Assembly (NCBI GenBank): GCA_034770075.1
Contig: CM068384.1
Span: 40,645,182-40,709,181 of the forward strand
Direction of reading: 5' to 3'
DNA from: Aralia elata
Lineage: Eukaryota > Streptophyta > Magnoliopsida > Apiales > Araliaceae
Length of the DNA stretch: 64,000 nt
A model generated the notes under the pieces. That model had not been told where the DNA came from. It worked only from the letters and a program-made list of their open reading frames with translations, and made no database searches. Positions within the stretch are counted from its first letter, which is position 1; the number at the start of each line of letters is the position of its first letter. The position numbers were made by a program, and so were the translations under genes. Of the stretch, positions 33,792 through 44,935 are shown in pieces.

Positions 33792-34660
33792 GAGTTCTTT
33801 TTGTCCAAAATCATATATTGCCCAATGATGCAAACCATTGGAACAAAGAAGAAGATGATGGTCCTAGATTCAATAGTGAATTCCACTGTTTGGACCACTC
33901 CCTCCTCCATCATTACCAAGTTCTAGCCTTCTACCAATTTTCAGCAAAGTGGGTGATAGACCAATGGCCTATATACGGATGATTACTAGAGGGGAACACT
34001 CAAATTGGGACAAAGGAAACAAATGCTCAGCATTTCTAATTAAGCTTAAATAGTAGACTTTGATTTAAAAATGTAAACTTAGGGCATAAGTAAAGAATTA
34101 AATGCTACCACATTGCATCACATGGAGTCACATGTACATATAATATATAATCCATGTACATTAATTAGGGTGAAATCTAATTAATTGCTAACACCCAAAT
34201 ATACATTATTATTTCATAATACATTTATTGCAATAACATTTAAGTATGGAATTAATTATCATGTAGCAAATATTAATTACCCCATATAATTTAAATGTAC
34301 ATCACACATCAAGATGTCACATAGGATGTTCATGCAATTTAAATGTCACACATCTCCTTTATATTATTAAATGAATATCGAAACTTTATTACAAATAATA
34401 CACCTTTCATCACACGGTTATACCTCAAGTAGCATGGCATATAACACTTAAATAATCTAATAGAGATTATTAGTCACACAATAATTAATTAATATTAATA
34501 ATTTCTTTTCTTAATAAATTATTTCTTTAATAAATAAACAAGAAGTCACTTTATCACACCACTACCAAAATGGTAGATTACGTATATTCATATTCGAATA
34601 AATATTCAACTTAAATCGAAAAGTCAATATTAATATTATTCAAAATTCTCGGGTATTACA

Positions 34661-34672
34661 TCCTCCCCCCTT
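34661..34672 (-). promoter_or_regulatory. Polypurine tract of element B
   Basis: Minus strand AAGGGGGGAGGA immediately before the 3' LTR start TGTAATACCC. Confidence 0.9.
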
Positions 34673-34704
34673 ATAAGAATTCCGTCCTCGGAATTGATAC
34701 AAGG

Positions 34705-35175
34705 TTACACAAATAAATGGGGATACTCCCTCCTCATCTTACTCTCTAACTCCCACGTTGCCTCCTCGGCGTCGTGGTTTCGCCAAACTACCTTTACAGA
34801 AGACATGACTTTATTCCTCAAGGTTTGCTCTTTCCTATCTAGTATCTGGACAGGAATTTCCTCATAAGTCAGATTCTTCTCTACTTGAATCGGCTCATAG
34901 GAAATCACGTGCTTATAGTCGGGTTTGTACGGACGTAACATGGAGATATGAAACACGTTGTGGATGTGTTCTAGCTCAGGCGGTAAAGCTACCATATATG
35001 CCACTTCGCCCACTCGCTTCAAAACTTCGAACGGTCCTATGAACCTCGGACTCAATTTTCCTTTCTTGCCAAATCTGATCTTTCCTTTCCAAGGAGATAC
35101 TTTTAAGAATACGAAACTACCGACTTCAAAGTCTCGGTCCTGACGATGCAAATCTGCATATTTCTTCTGACGATC
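34705..35175 (-). pseudogene. Integrase C-terminus and chromodomain of element B
   Basis: The reading contains the GPFEVLKRVGEVAYMVALP segment typical of the chromovirus integrase tail, HNVFHISMLRPY, then a chromodomain: YEEIPVQILDRKEQTLRNK, VKVVWRNHDAEEATWE. Aromatic positions of the methyl-lysine pocket are partly kept (Y at the start, W in VVWRNH, W in ATWE). The chromodomain directs integration toward marked chromatin in this group. A TAG at 35176-35178 cuts it from the rest of integrase. Confidence 0.92.
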
Positions 35176-36990
35176 CTAAGCGGCTACTAATCTGGCTCTT
35201 ATTGTGGTCACCGCATCGGCCGTCTGTTGAACCATTTCCGGCCCCAAAAGTCGTCGTTCTCCGACTTCATCCCAACACAACGGTGTTCTGCACTTCTTCC
35301 CGTAGAGAGCTTCGTACGGTGGCATACCGATACTCGCGTGGTGACTATTATTGTAAGCGAATTCTACTAAGGGTAAATGGTCATCCCAGTTTCCCTTAAA
35401 ATCCATTACGCAAGCTCGAAGCATATCTTCTAGTGTCTGTATGGTCCTTTCACTTTGTCCGTCTGTCTGAGGGTGATACACGGTACTCAACCTCAGTTGT
35501 GTTCCCATTCTCTCTTGCAGGCTCTTCCAGAAATTTGACGTGAAGCGCGGGTCTCGATCGGAAACTATTGACACCGGCACTCCATGTCGCGAAACTATTT
35601 CCTTTACGTATAAGTTTGCTAATTGATTCAGGTTAAAACGAATCTTGATCGGTAAAAAGTGAGCTGTCTTTGTTAGTCGATCCACGATAACCCAAATGGC
35701 ATCAAAACCCTTCTGTGTGACTGGAAGTCCCACCACGAAATCCATCGTAATGTGCTCCCATTTCCATTCTGCTATTTCCAGCGGTTGAAGTAGACCACTC
35801 GGCCTCTGATGCTCTGCTTTGACTCGTTGGCAAGTGAGACATCTACTGACATACTCTGCAACCTCTCGCTTCAGATTGGGCCACCAAAAATGTTGTCGTA
35901 AATCCCAGTACATCTTCGTTCCTCCAGGATGAACAGCATATATCGTGCTATGTGCCTCGCGCAAAATTTCCTCCCTAAGTTCAGTAATAGCTGGCACCCA
36001 CACTCGATTCTCGAATCTCAAAATACCATTCTTATCCATTCGAAATTTTTCTTCCTCACTCCCTGTTATCCGCTTCTTTATTTTCTCGCACTCCTCATCC
36101 GTTTCTTGTGCTTCTTTGATTCGATCCAATAATGTTGGACGAGCTTCCATTACAAACAACCTTTCACTTGGCCCTCGAGGTTTCCCAACTTCTATTTCCA
36201 ATTTTTCCATGTCTCTTATTAACTCCTCCTGAGTTGTCAATGTGAATAGTTCCTCCCTTCCTTTCCTGCTCAGCGCGTCAGCTACCACGTTGGCTTTTCC
36301 TGGGTGATAAAGAATTTCGCAGTCGTAATCCTTGATTAATTCCAACCACCTCCTTTGTCTCATATTTAGCTCCTTCTCTGTGAAAATATACTTCAGACTT
36401 TTGTGGTCTGTATATATCTCACATTTTTCTCCGTACAGATAGTGCCTCCAAATTTTTAATGCAAAAACTACTGTCGCTAGCTCCAAGTCATGGGTAGGGT
36501 ATCGTTTCTCGTAATCCTTCAATTGTCGTGACGCGTAAGCAATGACTTTGCCGTGTTGCATAAGCACACAACCGAGTCCTTTATGCGACGCATCGCTATA
36601 CACCACAAATCCTCCCGTATCATCTGGTAAGGATAATACCGGTGCCTCGCTTAACCTTTTCTTTAACTCTTGAAAACTTCCTTCGCATTTATCCGTCCAT
36701 ACGAACTTCACTGTCTTTCTCGTTAGATTGGTCAATGGGGTTGCTATCTTAGAAAAATCTTGGATAAATCTTCGATAGTACCCAGCTAACCCTAGAAAAC
36801 TTCTTACTTCCGTCGGTGTCCTTGGTTGTTCCCAACCACTAACAGCCTCCACCTTCGCAGGGTCCACTGAAATCCCATTCTTGTCTATCACGTGTCCCAA
36901 GAATTGGACCTTCTCCATCCAAAACTCACACTTGGAAAATTTTGCGTACATCTTCTCTTTCCTTAGTGCATCTAACACCATCTTCAAATG
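35176..36990 (-). pseudogene. RT thumb, RNase H and integrase of element B
   Basis: About 600 codons without a stop. Order: RT thumb (FSKCEFW, QFLGHVI), connection (FLGLAGYYRRFI), RNase H with YSDASHKGLG, HDLELA, TDHKSLKYI and the HPGKANVVADALSR end; then integrase with HPGGTKMY and CLTCQ zinc residues, core Asp in ITMDFVVGLP, IVSDRDPRF and the DGQSERTIQ glutamate. It is bounded by TAA (36991-36993) upstream and TAG (35176-35178) downstream. Domain sequences themselves look conserved. Confidence 0.93.
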
Positions 36991-39240
36991 TTAGGCGTGT
37001 TCTTCTTTGGTCTTTGAGTAGATTAGGATGTCATCGATAAAAACTACCACAAACTTATCCTATTATGGCTTGAAAACTCGGTTCATCAAGTCCATAAATG
37101 CTGCTAGGGCGTTGGTCAAACCGAACGACATTACTAAAAATTCGTAGTGTCCATATCGGGTTCGAAACGCCGTCTTCGGAATGTCTTCCTCTCGTACCTT
37201 TAGTTGATGATAACCCGTTCGTAGATCTATCTTAGAGAACCACTTTGCTCCCTTCAATTGATCGAAAAGGTCATCTATCCTCGGTAATGGGTATCTATTC
37301 TTGATCGTTACTTTGTTCAACTCTCGATAGTCGATACAAAGCCTCATTGATCCATCTTTCTTTTTGACGAATAACACAGGTGCTCCCCAAGGAGACACAC
37401 TCGGCCGAATATAACCCTTATCTAATAATTCTTGCAATTGTATCATCAATTCCTTCATTTCCACCGGTGCCATGCGATACGGAGCTTTTGAGATTGGTGC
37501 AGTTCCTGGTGCTAAGTCTATCACGAATTCGATTTCTCTGTCTGGCGGAAGGCCAGGCAGATCATCAGGAAACACGTCTTGGAAATCCTTTACTACCGAT
37601 ATATCTTTCACTTCTACTCCCTTCTTTTGGGTATCCGCAATATAGGCTAAATAACCCACATATCCTTTCTTTAACAATTTCTTGGCCTGCATCATCGTAA
37701 GACAACAGGATTGCTTAAGCGATGAGCTACCATAAAACACCACCTTAGACCGATTTGAAGTTTGAAGGTTCACACTTTTCTTTCGACAATCGATCATCGC
37801 AGCGTGGCTGGATAACCAATCCATTCCTAATATTACGTCAAACTCTCCCAATCTTATCGGAATTAAATCTACACTTAGTTCGTGACCTCTAATGCTTGCA
37901 GAACAATTTCGGTAAACGAACTCTACGGAAATTACTTCCTTATTTGCAATCTGTATGCTCAAAGGATTCTCTAAACGTTCTAGGGGTAAGTTCAAACGTT
38001 TAACAAAATCTTCAGATACAAAGGAACAGGTAGCACCCGAATCAAATAATACATACGCATTTATATTATTGATTGGTACAATACCTGACACCACGTCCTC
38101 TGCAGCAACTGCGTCTTGGATGGTCATGTTAAAAGTTCGGGCCATCGAGCGATTGGGCTGTGCTGGTCCACCTATCATTAGCTTGTTTCCCCCTTGGTTG
38201 CCGTTTCCCCCGGTGTTTCCTTTCTTCGGGCAATCCTTGATCTGGTGTTCAGTCGAGCCGCAACCGAAACATCCTCGGTTTTTCTTCGGCTTTGGACAAT
38301 GGGGTGCAATGTGCCATTCTTGGCCGCAGTTGAAACAGACACTGCGCCCTTTCCAGCATTCCCCTTGATGGTTCTTTCCACATTTAGGGCATACCTCAGC
38401 CCTCTTCTTAAATCCTCCCTGATAACTTCCCGTCTGGTTGCTTCGATTGTTGTTGTTGTTATTATTATCCCACTTCTTTTTTCCTAAGTTGCTTCCTCCA
38501 CTGCTACTTCCCCCATGACTATCTCCTCTAGAACTCTTATTCTTTTTCTCCTTGTTGTACTGACTTAACGCCTCGCTACCTCCCTCAGCGATGATCGCCT
38601 TTTCCAACAGTGTGGCGAACGAATCAATTTGAAGAACTGACACCTTGTTGAACAACCAAGGTTTCAGCCCTAACTCAAAGCGTCTAGCCTTCCTTTCTTC
38701 GGTGTCGACATAGTGTGTAGCGAATCGTGCGAGCTTGTTGAATCTTGCCGCATACTGAGCTACTGTCATATCACCTTGCTTCAGTTCCAAGAATTTAATC
38801 TCCATCTTATTCTTCATGCTCTTCGAGAAGTAATTTTCGAAGAACAGAGTGGTAAACCTATCCCAGGCTATCACTCCTTCACCTGCTCTCTGTTGATTGG
38901 CTTCCCACCAGTAATTCGCTTCACCCTTCATCATATACGTGGCGAATATCGTCTTCTGGTCTTCCCCCACTCGAGCAATAGTAAATGCCTTTTCCATTTC
39001 CTTGATCCAGGTTTGTGCTTCGATGGGATCGGTAGTTCCTCTAAACTCGGGCGGTCCTACACTCTTAAAATCTTTGAAGTTTGTTACTGGCGCCGCTTGG
39101 GGGTTGGGGTGTACTGGTTCGTTGTTCCTTCCTCGTAGGGCTTCTCCTAGCAAGTCTACTAGTCGTTGAATGGGGTCCGCTTGGTTCCTTTCGTTATTGA
39201 CCGACTCATCCAACTCGGCGATTCTACGTCTGGGTGGCAT
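36991..39240 (-). pseudogene. Gag, protease and RT palm of element B
   Basis: Start ATG at 39240 (MPPRRRIAEL), chosen because A and D gags also begin MPxRR. Capsid: FKDFKSVGPPEFRGTTDPIEAQTW, YWWEANQQ, FLELKQGDMTVAQYAARFNKLARF. Three zinc knuckles follow (CPKCGKNHQGEC, CFNCGQEWHIAPHC, CFGCGSTEHQIKDC). Protease VLFDSGATCSFV, catalytic Asp near 38045. RT: LCIDYRELNKVTIKNRYPLPRIDDLFDQLKGAKWFSKIDL contains no stop, then two adjacent stops (TAG/TAA, 37060-37065) fall just before the FIDD catalytic motif, which is still readable at about 37040. A further stop lies at 36991. Confidence 0.93.
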
Positions 39241-39561
39241 TTTCTGCAACACAAGATTTTACTCTTATTTTCTAAGCATATAACTCAGGTATTTCCCTAA
39301 TGCAGAAATAACACAATGATGAAACAAAACATTTATATTCATATGCCAAGTTGTTACACCATGATGATTTCTTGCATACTGCTATAAATGTTACCTCTAT
39401 CCCCTAATATTACAAAAGGTGGGGAAAACATCAACATACTACCCTTAACTTCAAAAAGGGTTCACATAACAATTCCGTATCTCACCCAGTAGATCGGAGT
39501 TTTCATAACGATGTACATAAAAACATACTACTGCTAATACTAAACTACTAATCATAAGATT
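39241..39561. other. Spacer between gag and pre-gag ORF of element B
   Basis: About 320 bp, AT-rich, no conserved frame. Same position as spacers in A, C and D. Confidence 0.55.
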
Positions 39562-40311
39562 TCATCCCAACATCCCGCGCTCCACTGCGCTGATAAATTC
39601 CTGCTGCATGATATGTGGCACCAAATCCCGGCTTATAGTGTATCGTGTCTGCCCCTGCTCTGCTGGGTAGTGATACACACCATCCACTAACCTCTCCATA
39701 GCTGTGCAAAAAGCATAACCCATCTTATTTGTCTTCCTTTTCTTACACCTCACCTCATCCTCTAGGTCATTAGCTCTATCGTTGGCTTCTTCCCACTTCT
39801 CCTGAAAGTGGATCCTATCCATCACTTCCTTCTCTAGCTGTATGCGAAGGGCTTCCTTCTCTGTCTTCTCAGACAACTCCCTCTGCTCGGACTCCTCCAG
39901 CTTTCCCACCAATTCTACGCTCCTAGCTACCGAACGGTGGAAAAGGGCTCCCATCTGAATACCGGCTTCCTTGCGTTGTGCAAGCTCCACCTCCATCTCC
40001 TGCATCCTAAGGTTCCTCTGTTGAACTTCCTCCCTCAGCTTCTGGATCTCCGCCTCTCGATCCTGGGCTTCAGTCTCTAGCTCTAAGATCCGCTCTTCGT
40101 ATTCTCCCAATATGCGATCCTCGATAGGAGTCTCGTCAGGGTCTGTCTCAGGCTCTTCCTCCATGGGTTCTTCCTCGGGGTCAGACTCTATCTCTATTGG
40201 TTCTTCAGGGTCAGACTCCACCTCTTCCTCTATCAAAGGTTCCTCGTATACCACATGTATATCACGTGGCTCCTCCTCGACAATCCAACCGTTTCCTCCC
40301 ACACTTGACAT
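39562..40311 (-). CDS. Pre-gag coiled-coil ORF of element B
   Basis: The only uninterrupted copy of this ORF in the window. I take the ATG at 40311 (MSSVGGNGWIVEEEPRD), the position where the A and D ORFs also start; the frame is open 13 codons further. Residues ~8-75 are strongly acidic with repeated SDPEE(P/E) units; ~75-205 form a long heptad-rich coiled coil; the end has a KKRKTNK basic patch, then AFCTAMERLVDGVYHYPAEQ and a short tail ISAVERGMLG. No zinc finger, signal peptide or membrane segment. It lies about 220 bp after the LTR and 320 bp before gag. I do not recognise a family. It could help particle assembly or RNA handling, but that is a guess. Confidence 0.8.
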   Translation of the reverse strand: MSSVGGNGWIVEEEPRDIHVVYEEPLIEEEVESDPEEPIEIESDPEEEPMEEEPETDPDETPIEDRILGEYEERILELETEAQDREAEIQKLREEVQQRNLRMQEMEVELAQRKEAGIQMGALFHRSVARSVELVGKLEESEQRELSEKTEKEALRIQLEKEVMDRIHFQEKWEEANDRANDLEDEVRCKKRKTNKMGYAFCTAMERLVDGVYHYPAEQGQTRYTISRDLVPHIMQQEFISAVERGMLG

Positions 40312-40513
40312 CCTACAGCCACAAACAGAAGACAAAACAACAAACTCCATTAGAGGTCAAATAAAACATAAGTTCATTGTATAGAATGAAATTATATTCC
40401 ATAATGTTACTAAGTCTTCACAAAAACTCTATATGAGTTTTATCTCTTACTAGTTCCTAAACTCTTCTAAGGTTATAGTCTAAGGATCTCGCTCCTAAGG
40501 TTTATAACCTAAT

Positions 40514-40525
40514 GCTCTGATACCA
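40514..40525 (-). other. Primer binding site of element B
   Basis: Minus strand TGGTATCAGAGC, complementary to initiator-Met tRNA, three bases from the LTR at 40529. Confidence 0.93.
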
Positions 40526-40528
40526 ACC

Positions 40529-43500
40529 TGTGACGCCCCCAAATTCTGACGTCACTGTCTCGAATTTGGCTCATCACGTTCTAACATAATAATGACATAA
40601 AACTAATGCAGCGGAAAAGATAGAATAAATTACATTGATTTAATATAATTATTCTCGTCCCAAGGTCTCGCAACCGATACTACAATGCTATCCAAAAGTC
40701 TTAATTTAACTGAAACATAGTACTAATACATAATCCCTGGCTAAGCTTATTACATAACCAGATTTCAGAAACTTAAACAACATAGTGAATAATCTTCTTC
40801 CTAAGGGAGAACAAAGCTACTCCGTAGTTTTGCCCTTTCCCTTATCCTTGCATGAAGGTTCACCTCGCTCTACCTTAACTGAAAGGTTTAAAGAAAGCAA
40901 GAATGAGCAACAAATTTGCCCAGCAAGTATGTACGAGGAGGGTGAACAATATAAAGTTTAATTTCAAAAGTATGGCAGTAAAGAATAGCTCAAAGATAAT
41001 AAAGAGAATTAATTATAAGAGTCTCTATAGACCGGAGAACATCAATAAGATTCATGCGTCTAATCATTTCAAAGTTCAAGAATATGGATACTGAGTAGTC
41101 ACTAAAGGACTAAGAACTCCTGCTAGAATTAACAGTTATTATACTGAAAATCCAATAAAAACGAGCACACAGGTGATCAGCCCATAGTACTCCAGATTAT
41201 GCATAACTGTCACATGCTTATAAGTGCGCACGTCGGTCCCCCGACAATATACAATTTTTCCCCTTGTTATGAGGGTTGTTCATCTTAGTAGATAAGAGTC
41301 CTTACCAAGATAATTGGTTTGGAATAGCTTTCTAACACATGCATAATAGTCTAACCGAAACAATGGTTTAGACAACTTTTATAATCATATTCAATGATTT
41401 ATTGAAATACCAATACTTGCAATGGAGTTTAAGGGATACTAATCTTAAACCAATCCTTAGAATATGAATGACAGTTTATAAGGCATAAGAGTCATTGTCA
41501 CATACTTGTACGATACATGAATATACAAGTTTACATGTTTGCTCAATAAAGAGAAAGGGTTCGAAAGCTAGCACAATATACCACATCCTGGTCGAATGTA
41601 AATTGAGTAGGTTTAAAGGAAACTTGCACAAAATAAAGTTTCGGTAAAAAGGGAACTTGCAATATGTAAGAGGTTCATGGTAAGAACTTGCTCAATATAA
41701 GTTTGAGTAAGGTTAGGGAAACTTGCCCTTGATAATACTTGCACAACAAATAAAGTTTTGGGTTAGAGAACTTGCCTTTAGCGCAGTCTACGAATTTAAA
41801 GCTTAATGACACGTTGCAATCCTATTGTATAATAGTTATATATAAGAATTCCATTAGTCATACAATTTCATACATCAATAACACTACATAATATTTGGAT
41901 ACCAAAAATATTACTACAACTTCTGCTCTATACTTTAGAATAATAATGCAAGCAATCCACAAGAATCAAATCACAAAAAGAATCACTTGACCACTCTGCA
42001 GGAGGGCGCAGCTGCGCCCTGGTTAAGCTTAGGGATGGCACAGCTGCGCTGTCCCCTGGCCAGACCAGGGTTGAGCTTTTGCCTTCCTGGTTTCAGTCCA
42101 CTATCTAGCATACCAATACATTAACAATTACTATGTACACATGGTAAAGAGGTTTGCATGCTCACATGATTATCTCAAGTTCATATTACTACTTTATGCT
42201 TCCTTAGTCTAGAACTTATGGCAAAATAATGTCAAACAAGTTCACAAATCCTCGTGACTTATTATACCAAATACTTATTCATATACAAAGGTTATAACAT
42301 CGAGAGTACTCATGCTCATGGGTTCATATCATTTTTACTTAATCTACCTAGATCATAACTTGGAACTTTTGCCTAAATTCATGCTTGAACGATGCAATAC
42401 TATAACATACTAGAGTAAACACATATATATATCATGCCTGAGAAATATTAGAGTATTAACATTCATGTTCAACATTTCTTACTGAAATTATCATTATAAT
42501 CATGCACGTTTGCTTTAAGATGTCCAAGTTTGCCTTCAAAAGTCGTTTTAAACTAGGTTGTGATCATCTAGCACACATGAAGCATCTTGGAACCTTATGC
42601 CATGCATAATCAGACTATATACATATGTTTGTATGATCAGAACTTGCACTTTTGTAAGTTTCGGTAAAGTCTAGTTTTAAAACTATAAGTTTTCTTTAGA
42701 GAAACGCATACAAAATGAAGCTAGGATGCTCATGCTATACAAGGCTAATCATAAGTAGATTTTAAACTCATTTATAAAGTCAAACTAACATGTTCGAAAT
42801 ACCAGAAGAACAAAACAAAACAAAAAGTTCCTCAAGTCTGACACCCGACGCAGCTGCGCGGGTTTATACTACGGAGGTGGCGCAGCTGCGCCACTTCGAC
42901 TTAGTACCAGAAATGGCTCTGCTTCAGCAGAAACTTGTCACATTCAGGTCTTACTTCTCCTAAAGGCAACTTAAACCAATTACATTATCTATACAAGTTC
43001 AGGTAGCATAATAACTTCAATTACTAATCCAATTACCAAGAGAATTTCATGCTTTTGCCTAGAATTTGCCAATCTTGAAATTAAAACATATTAAAGCAAC
43101 ATTATTACCTTCTTGAGGCTAACTGCTAACTTGCTCCCAACCTCAGATTACTCAACACACTCACTCCCTATATAACACTGATGCAATTCTCTGGCAACTG
43201 GAAATAAGAAGAGAAAACCTCAATTTATAGAGTTCTTTTTGTCCAAAATCAGATATTGCCCAATGATGCAAACCATTGGAACAAAGAAGAAGATGATGGT
43301 CCTAGATTCAATAGTGAATTCCACTGTTTGGACCACTCCCTCCTCCATCATTACCAAGTTCTAGCCTTCTACCAATTTTCAGCAAAGTGGGTGATAGACC
43401 AATGGCCTATATACGGATGATTACTAGAGGGGAACACTCAAATTGGGACAAAGGAAACAAATGCTCAGCATTTCTAATTAAGCTTAAATAGTAGACTTTT

Positions 43501-44104
43501 GATTTAAAAATGTAAACTTAGGGCATAAGTAAAGAATTAAATGCTACCACATTGCATCACATGGAGTCACATGTACATATAGTATATAATCCATGTACAT
43601 TAATTAGGGTGAAATGAAATCTAATTAATTGCTAACACCCAAATATACATTATTATTTCATAATACATTTATTGCAATAACATTTAAGTATGGAATTAAT
43701 TATCATGTAGCAAATATTAATTACCCCATATAATTTAAATGTACATCACACATCAAGATGTCACATAGGATGTTCATGCAATTTAAATGTCACACATCTC
43801 CTTTATATTATTAAATGAATATCGAAACTTTATTACAAATAATACACCTTTCATCACACGGTTATACCTCAAGTAGCATGGCATATAACACTTAAATAAT
43901 CTAATAGAGATTATTAGTCACACAATAATTAATTAATATTAATAATTTCTTTTCTTAATAAATCATTTCTTTAATAAATAAACAAGAAGTCACTTTATCA
44001 CACCACTACCAAAATGGTAGATTACGTATATTCATATTCGAATAAATATTCAACTTAAATCGAAAAGTCAATATTAATATTATTCAAAATTCTCGGGTAT
44101 TACA
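40529..44104 (-). repeat. 5' LTR of element B
   Basis: 3,576 bp, TG...CA, followed by the right GTGTT duplication at 44105-44109. It carries the same palindromes as the other LTR: 42003-42020 (perfect, core GGCGCAGCTGCGCC), 42032-42055, 42843-42863 and 42877-42894 (perfect 18 bp). TATA at 43222-43229. One palindrome that is imperfect in the 3' LTR is perfect here, and one central copy has decayed here. Confidence 0.95.
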
Positions 44105-44409
44105 GTGTTACATGAGGATACTTTGTCAATCTCGGACTGTACCATGTCGCTTAGTAAAGTATTCATAGCTCTTGAATCATAGGAAACCATGAAGGTTTCA
44201 GTTGAATCCATTTCTAGTAGAGTCTTTGGAGTACCGTCATCTTTTCTTGGAATAACTGGTCCATTCTCCACAACCCACCATTCCCAAGGATCCCTTTTAA
44301 GATAGATCCTCGTTCGAAATTTCCAGAAATTGTAATTTTCTGTTCCATACAGCAGAGGAGGTCTATTGGTTGATTGACCTTCTTGATTGTTGTTCCCAAA
44401 CTGTGCCAT
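44105..44409 (-). pseudogene. Sirevirus gag, N-terminal part
   Basis: It starts with MAQFGNNNQEGQ at 44409, about 50 bp after the primer site. It shows LLYGTENYNFWKFRTRIYLKRDPWEWWVVENGP, the usual copia capsid entry (cited here only by its key residues YNFW and WEWW), and MNTLLSDMVQSEIDKVS before element B interrupts at 44104. The reading continues on the other side of B at 31090. Confidence 0.9.
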
Positions 44410-44460
44410 GTCAGAATCTTTCCCTACAAGTCACCTTTAAGACCAAGTAAGTAGAGCCAA

Positions 44461-44472
44461 GCTCTGATACCA
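44461..44472 (-). other. Primer binding site of the Sirevirus-like element
   Basis: Minus strand TGGTATCAGAGC, initiator-Met type, two bases inside the LTR end at 44475. Confidence 0.9.
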
Positions 44473-44474
44473 AT

Positions 44475-44935
44475 TGAAATTCAGATAAAGCACACTTAGA
44501 AGGGGGGTTGAATAAGTGTGGATACAGATTATTACCAATTAAAAATTTATACCAAACTTTTGAATACAGTCTACTGTATTGATGAATGCAGCTTACCGAA
44601 TGAATATGGTTTACTGGATTGAGTCTTTGTTAAAGAAGATCTTAGTCTACTGTATTGATGAATGCAACTTACTGAATGAATACGGTCAACTGGATTGGTT
44701 TTTAGTTTAAGAAAATATCTTGGTGATTTTATAAATTAATATAATTTAATGAAAATACTTGATAATAATGAATAATACAAATATTCAAGTTATTAGTTAT
44801 TAAAAATAATTAACTAGCTTTTGAGTAATTAAAATAAAGCAAGCAATAAAATTAACACCAAGATTTTTTACGTGGTTCAGCTATTACCCTCTATAATAAT
44901 AGCCTACTCCACGTCCAATACCAACTAGTATTGGT
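44475..44935 (-). repeat. 5' LTR of the Sirevirus, truncated
   Basis: It matches 22522-22983 of the 3' LTR with about five differences, then stops at CTAGTATTGG (44935), where the left copy continues with AGACTCAC. The remaining ~1.2 kb of U3 is lost and a Tat-type fragment follows directly. Confidence 0.9.

Larger units (their letters stand above)
31091..34660 (-). repeat. 3' LTR of element B
   Basis: Plus-strand boundaries TGTGACGCCCCC and CTCGGGTATTACA, TG...CA on either strand. The 63-codon plus-strand open frame near 31465 occurs in both LTRs and is not a gene. Confidence 0.95.
31091..44104 (-). mobile_element. Element B: full-length Tekay-like chromovirus, 13.0 kb
   Basis: Both LTRs, primer site, polypurine tract and target duplication (GTGTT) are present, and the order pre-gag ORF, gag-PR-RT-RH-IN-chromodomain is complete. 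LTRs of 3,570 and 3,576 bp are long, as in the Tekay/Del group of chromoviruses. The internal region is 34661-40528. I noticed roughly 25-30 single-base differences between the LTRs by eye (under 1%), so the insertion is young, yet pol has four stop codons. It sits inside the gag of the Sirevirus, same orientation. Confidence 0.95.
22522..44935 (-). mobile_element. Sirevirus-like Ty1/copia element, interrupted by element B
   Basis: Minus-strand order is 5' LTR fragment (44935-44475), primer site, gag (44409-44105 and 31090-29661), pol with PR-IN-RT-RH, a separate 566-codon ORF, polypurine tracts and 3' LTR (24184-22522). Excluding element B the element is about 9.4 kb. The domain order, long coiled-coil gag, additional ORF after pol and repeated polypurine tracts are the marks of Sireviruses. 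The 5' LTR is cut at 44935, so no target duplication can be read. The first ~460 bp of the two LTRs (by plus-strand order) differ at only about five positions by eye. Confidence 0.9.
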
